Source: an uncultured delta proteobacterium (GTDB taxonomy: Bacteria; Myxococcota_A; Polyangia; Polyangiales; Polyangiaceae). Taken from it: a stretch of 10,546 nt of DNA. The notes beneath the pieces were generated by a model, which worked only from the letters and a program-made list of their open reading frames with translations, did no database searches and was not told the DNA's origin. Below, piece after piece: positions 8,735 to 10,546 of this stretch. The position numbers were made by a program, and so were the translations under genes. Location of the stretch: contig CAIOHM010000028.1 of assembly GCA_903858055.1 (NCBI GenBank), positions 1-10,546 of the forward strand. Direction: 5' to 3'. Each line of letters starts with the position of its first letter. Within the stretch, counting starts at the first letter, position 1.

Positions 8735-10452
8735 GCACCGGCCCCGTGCAGACGGCCCTCGACACCGTGATCCACCTCGACGTCGTGCTCGAGGCCGTGA
8801 TCGCGCGCCAGGTGCCCCTCGCGGCCGAAACCGCGGGCTACCTCCTCCTCGATCTCGCGAGCGCGTGCACGAGTGAGAACCTCGCGATCGAGCCCGCCGC
8901 GGTCGTCGTGAGCGAAGAGGGCGTCGTCGCGATCGTGCAGCCCTCCGAGGTCGACGAGCCACGCACCGAGGCCTCGCTCCGCGCGCTCCTCGACGCGCTC
9001 CTGCGCGCGGGTGGGTCGCATACGCCGGCGCTCGTCGCCGCCGCCGAGCGGGTCCCCGAAGGCCAGCGCGAGCTCTTCGTCGCCGAGATCGAAGCCGCGC
9101 TCATCCCGTTGAACCGCTCGGCAGGTCGTCGCGCCGTCGCGCGCCTGGCACGTGAAGCGCGTCGTGTCTCGATGGGCATCGGCCGCCACGGGGCCCTCGC
9201 GCCAGAGAAGCTGCCGCGCCCGTCGACACCGCCCCCGCCGCAGGCAATCGAGGAGAGCTTGCCTTCGAGCGAGCCCGATGTCCTCGCGATGCTCAAGGAA
9301 GAGCTCCCGAAGATCGAGCCGCTCGCGCCGCCGCCGAGCATCGCTAGCACCGAAGCCGCTCCGCCGCGCACCCCGCCGCGCATCGACATCAGCGAGCTCC
9401 CGGCCCCCGCACCCGAGCGACCGAGCTACACGAGCGAGCTCCCCCTCGCGCCGGCCGAACCCGCGCCGGTGTTCGTGGCGGCGCCCGCCGAGCCCGCGCC
9501 GTCGATCGAGGCGCTCGCGACCGAGCGATCCGTGCCGCCCGTGCCTGCAGCGTCGGTCACGTCCACCGCCGTGTCCCCGGGAGCGCCGCCCGCGCCGCCT
9601 GCGCCTGAAGAGACCCTCGAGCCCGCGCCCGTCACGAGCACCTCGCACTCGCTGCGGCTGCCCGGCCTCGACGGCGGTGGGACCTCGGGCGAGCTCTCGT
9701 TCGATCCGCGCGTGCACACGGCACGCATCGTCACCGAGCGCGCGGACGCCGCCGTGGCCTCGGTGCGCAAGAGCCCCTGGCGCATCTACGCGGCGGTCGC
9801 GCTCGCGCTCGTGGCGGTGGGGGTCGCGGTCGGTTTGAAGGTCGCCGCGCGCGGAGAAGGCGCAGGCTCCGACGCGGTGGTCTCGGCCTTCCGCGCGGGG
9901 GTGCGCAGCACCCAAGGGTCGTGCGAGGCGACGCTCACTGTCGAGGGAATTCCCCTCGGATCCGAGCTCTTTCGCCGCATGGGCTCCGCGCCGCTCGACG
10001 TGCCGCGCATGCCCGTGGGCGCGCGCCTCGAGTGGGTCGCGATCGCGGAAGGGCATCGCGTGCGCCGCGCGGTCATCGGCGCCGGTGTGCCGTGGAACCA
10101 CGGTCAAGGCGCGCGCTACGAGCTCGCGATTCAGCTCGACCCGAGCGCAGGGCGTGGCACCGAGCCGTGGCCTTCCGCGGAGCCCGGTCCGCAAGTGGGC
10201 GGGGCCGGCAGCCCAGGGCTCGTGCACATCGTGACGACGCCGCCGGGCGCGGAGATCTTCCTCTTCAGCGGCGTAGCCCCCGAAGCGACGCTCGCGGCGC
10301 TCCCGTGCGACGAGTCGTTCGAGCTCCTCCTGGCCGGTCCGCGTGACGAGCGTCGGCGCGTCGTCGTGGGCTCGAGCGAGTTCGTGAAGACCACGGACGG
10401 TACGATGGGCACCGAGAAGCGTGCGGCGCGCGTGCGGCTCGACGCGCGCTGA
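8731..10452 (+). CDS. Single-pass membrane protein with proline-rich linker and PEGA-like C-terminus
   Basis: No known gene is recognised. The 573 residues fall into four parts. Residues 1-150 are a helical, leucine/alanine-rich domain; its run from HLDVVLEAV through AAVVVSEEGVVAIVQP (about 15-71) loosely resembles the C-lobe of protein kinases (alpha-E to beta-7), but has no HRD or DFG, so it would be non-catalytic. Residues 155-345 are a low-complexity Pro/Ala/Glu linker. Residues 351-373 (IYAAVALALVAVGVAVGL) form one transmembrane helix. Residues 395-573 lie on the far side and end in a PEGA-like fold (VHIVTTPPGAEIFLF, 498-512); a related unit may lie at 398-470. Positive residues before the helix (RKSPWR) suggest the N-terminus is cytoplasmic and the C-terminus periplasmic. 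It overlaps hisF by 4 bp, so is translated with it. Cytoplasm-to-envelope linking is inference. Confidence 0.8.
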   Translation: MSTGPVQTALDTVIHLDVVLEAVIARQVPLAAETAGYLLLDLASACTSENLAIEPAAVVVSEEGVVAIVQPSEVDEPRTEASLRALLDALLRAGGSHTPALVAAAERVPEGQRELFVAEIEAALIPLNRSAGRRAVARLAREARRVSMGIGRHGALAPEKLPRPSTPPPPQAIEESLPSSEPDVLAMLKEELPKIEPLAPPPSIASTEAAPPRTPPRIDISELPAPAPERPSYTSELPLAPAEPAPVFVAAPAEPAPSIEALATERSVPPVPAASVTSTAVSPGAPPAPPAPEETLEPAPVTSTSHSLRLPGLDGGGTSGELSFDPRVHTARIVTERADAAVASVRKSPWRIYAAVALALVAVGVAVGLKVAARGEGAGSDAVVSAFRAGVRSTQGSCEATLTVEGIPLGSELFRRMGSAPLDVPRMPVGARLEWVAIAEGHRVRRAVIGAGVPWNHGQGARYELAIQLDPSAGRGTEPWPSAEPGPQVGGAGSPGLVHIVTTPPGAEIFLFSGVAPEATLAALPCDESFELLLAGPRDERRRVVVGSSEFVKTTDGTMGTEKRAARVRLDAR

Positions 10453-10472
10453 ACGAGCTTCAACGGGCGGCG

Positions 10473-10495
10473 GCGCGCGTCAGCCTGTCGCGCGC
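10473..10495 (+). terminator. GC-rich inverted repeat after the membrane protein gene
   Basis: GCGCGCG (10473-10479) can pair with CGCGCGC (10489-10495) across a 9-base loop, 21 bases after the stop codon. Alternating GC repeats occur easily by chance at this base composition and no T-run follows, so this is a weak terminator candidate. Confidence 0.2.
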
Positions 10496-10506
10496 TGCAG
10501 CCCACG

Positions 10507-10525
10507 CGTCTTCCGCGGGAAGACG
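10507..10525 (+). terminator. 8-bp hairpin, candidate terminator
   Basis: CGTCTTCC-GCG-GGAAGACG is a perfect 8-bp stem with a 3-base loop, 55 bases after the stop codon of the membrane protein gene; a G-T pair could extend it by one. There is no T-run. It is the best terminator candidate for the Fic-like/hisF block, and it directly precedes another dyad, CATAC-AGC-GTATG (10531-10543), which looks less GC-rich and could belong to the next gene's control region outside the window. Confidence 0.35.
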
Positions 10526-10546
10526 TCGCACATACAGCGTATGAAC

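Noticed and set aside
7952..8962. Minus-strand frame opposite hisF
   Set aside because: hisF is unambiguous on the plus strand; this frame is a repetitive Arg-rich shadow.
8659..10227. Minus-strand frame of 522 codons opposite the membrane protein gene
   Set aside because: Arg/Gly/His-rich composition typical of an antisense shadow. The sense frame has a membrane helix, PEGA-like end and coupling to hisF.

Overview
The window is very GC-rich, packed with genes, and reads like a chromosome segment from the Myxococcota, most likely a Polyangia/Sorangiineae-type bacterium. That placement rests on base composition, on the alanine/proline-rich membrane protein with a PEGA-type end, and on the general look of the proteins. 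It is an inference, since no rRNA or other marker is present. No tRNA, rRNA, IS element, phage gene or CRISPR array was seen.

Layout. (1) Bases 2-1590, plus strand: the 3' part of a CpaF/TadA-type secretion ATPase that has lost its nucleotide-binding motifs, followed 17 bp later by peptide deformylase (def). (2) Bases 1643-5982, minus strand, read dprA -> topA -> greB -> exported cupin: a compact, probably co-transcribed DNA-processing/transcription block. It meets def tail to tail at a perfect 7-bp hairpin. greB starts on a GTGA overlap with the topA stop codon. (3) Bases 6085-6948, plus strand: a retinol-dehydrogenase-like short-chain dehydrogenase, divergent from dprA. (4) Bases 7155-10452, plus strand: a Fic-fold protein whose catalytic Fic motif is destroyed, then hisF 5 bp later, then a 573-residue single-pass membrane protein overlapping hisF by 4 bp (ATGA). 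This last block has a recognisable sigma70-like promoter (TTGACG-18-TATCAA) and a leader with a small hairpin. The last 94 bp carry three stacked inverted repeats and no gene.

How the genes work together. The minus-strand set combines DNA uptake/recombination (DprA), relaxation of negative supercoils behind RNA polymerase (TopA) and rescue of backtracked RNA polymerase (GreB). The plus-strand block on the right puts one histidine-biosynthesis enzyme, apart from other his genes, between a Fic pseudoenzyme and a membrane protein of unknown role. The most unusual features are two apparent pseudoenzymes with otherwise intact folds (CpaF-like and Fic-like), and the tight linkage of the Fic-like protein to hisF and the PEGA-type membrane protein.
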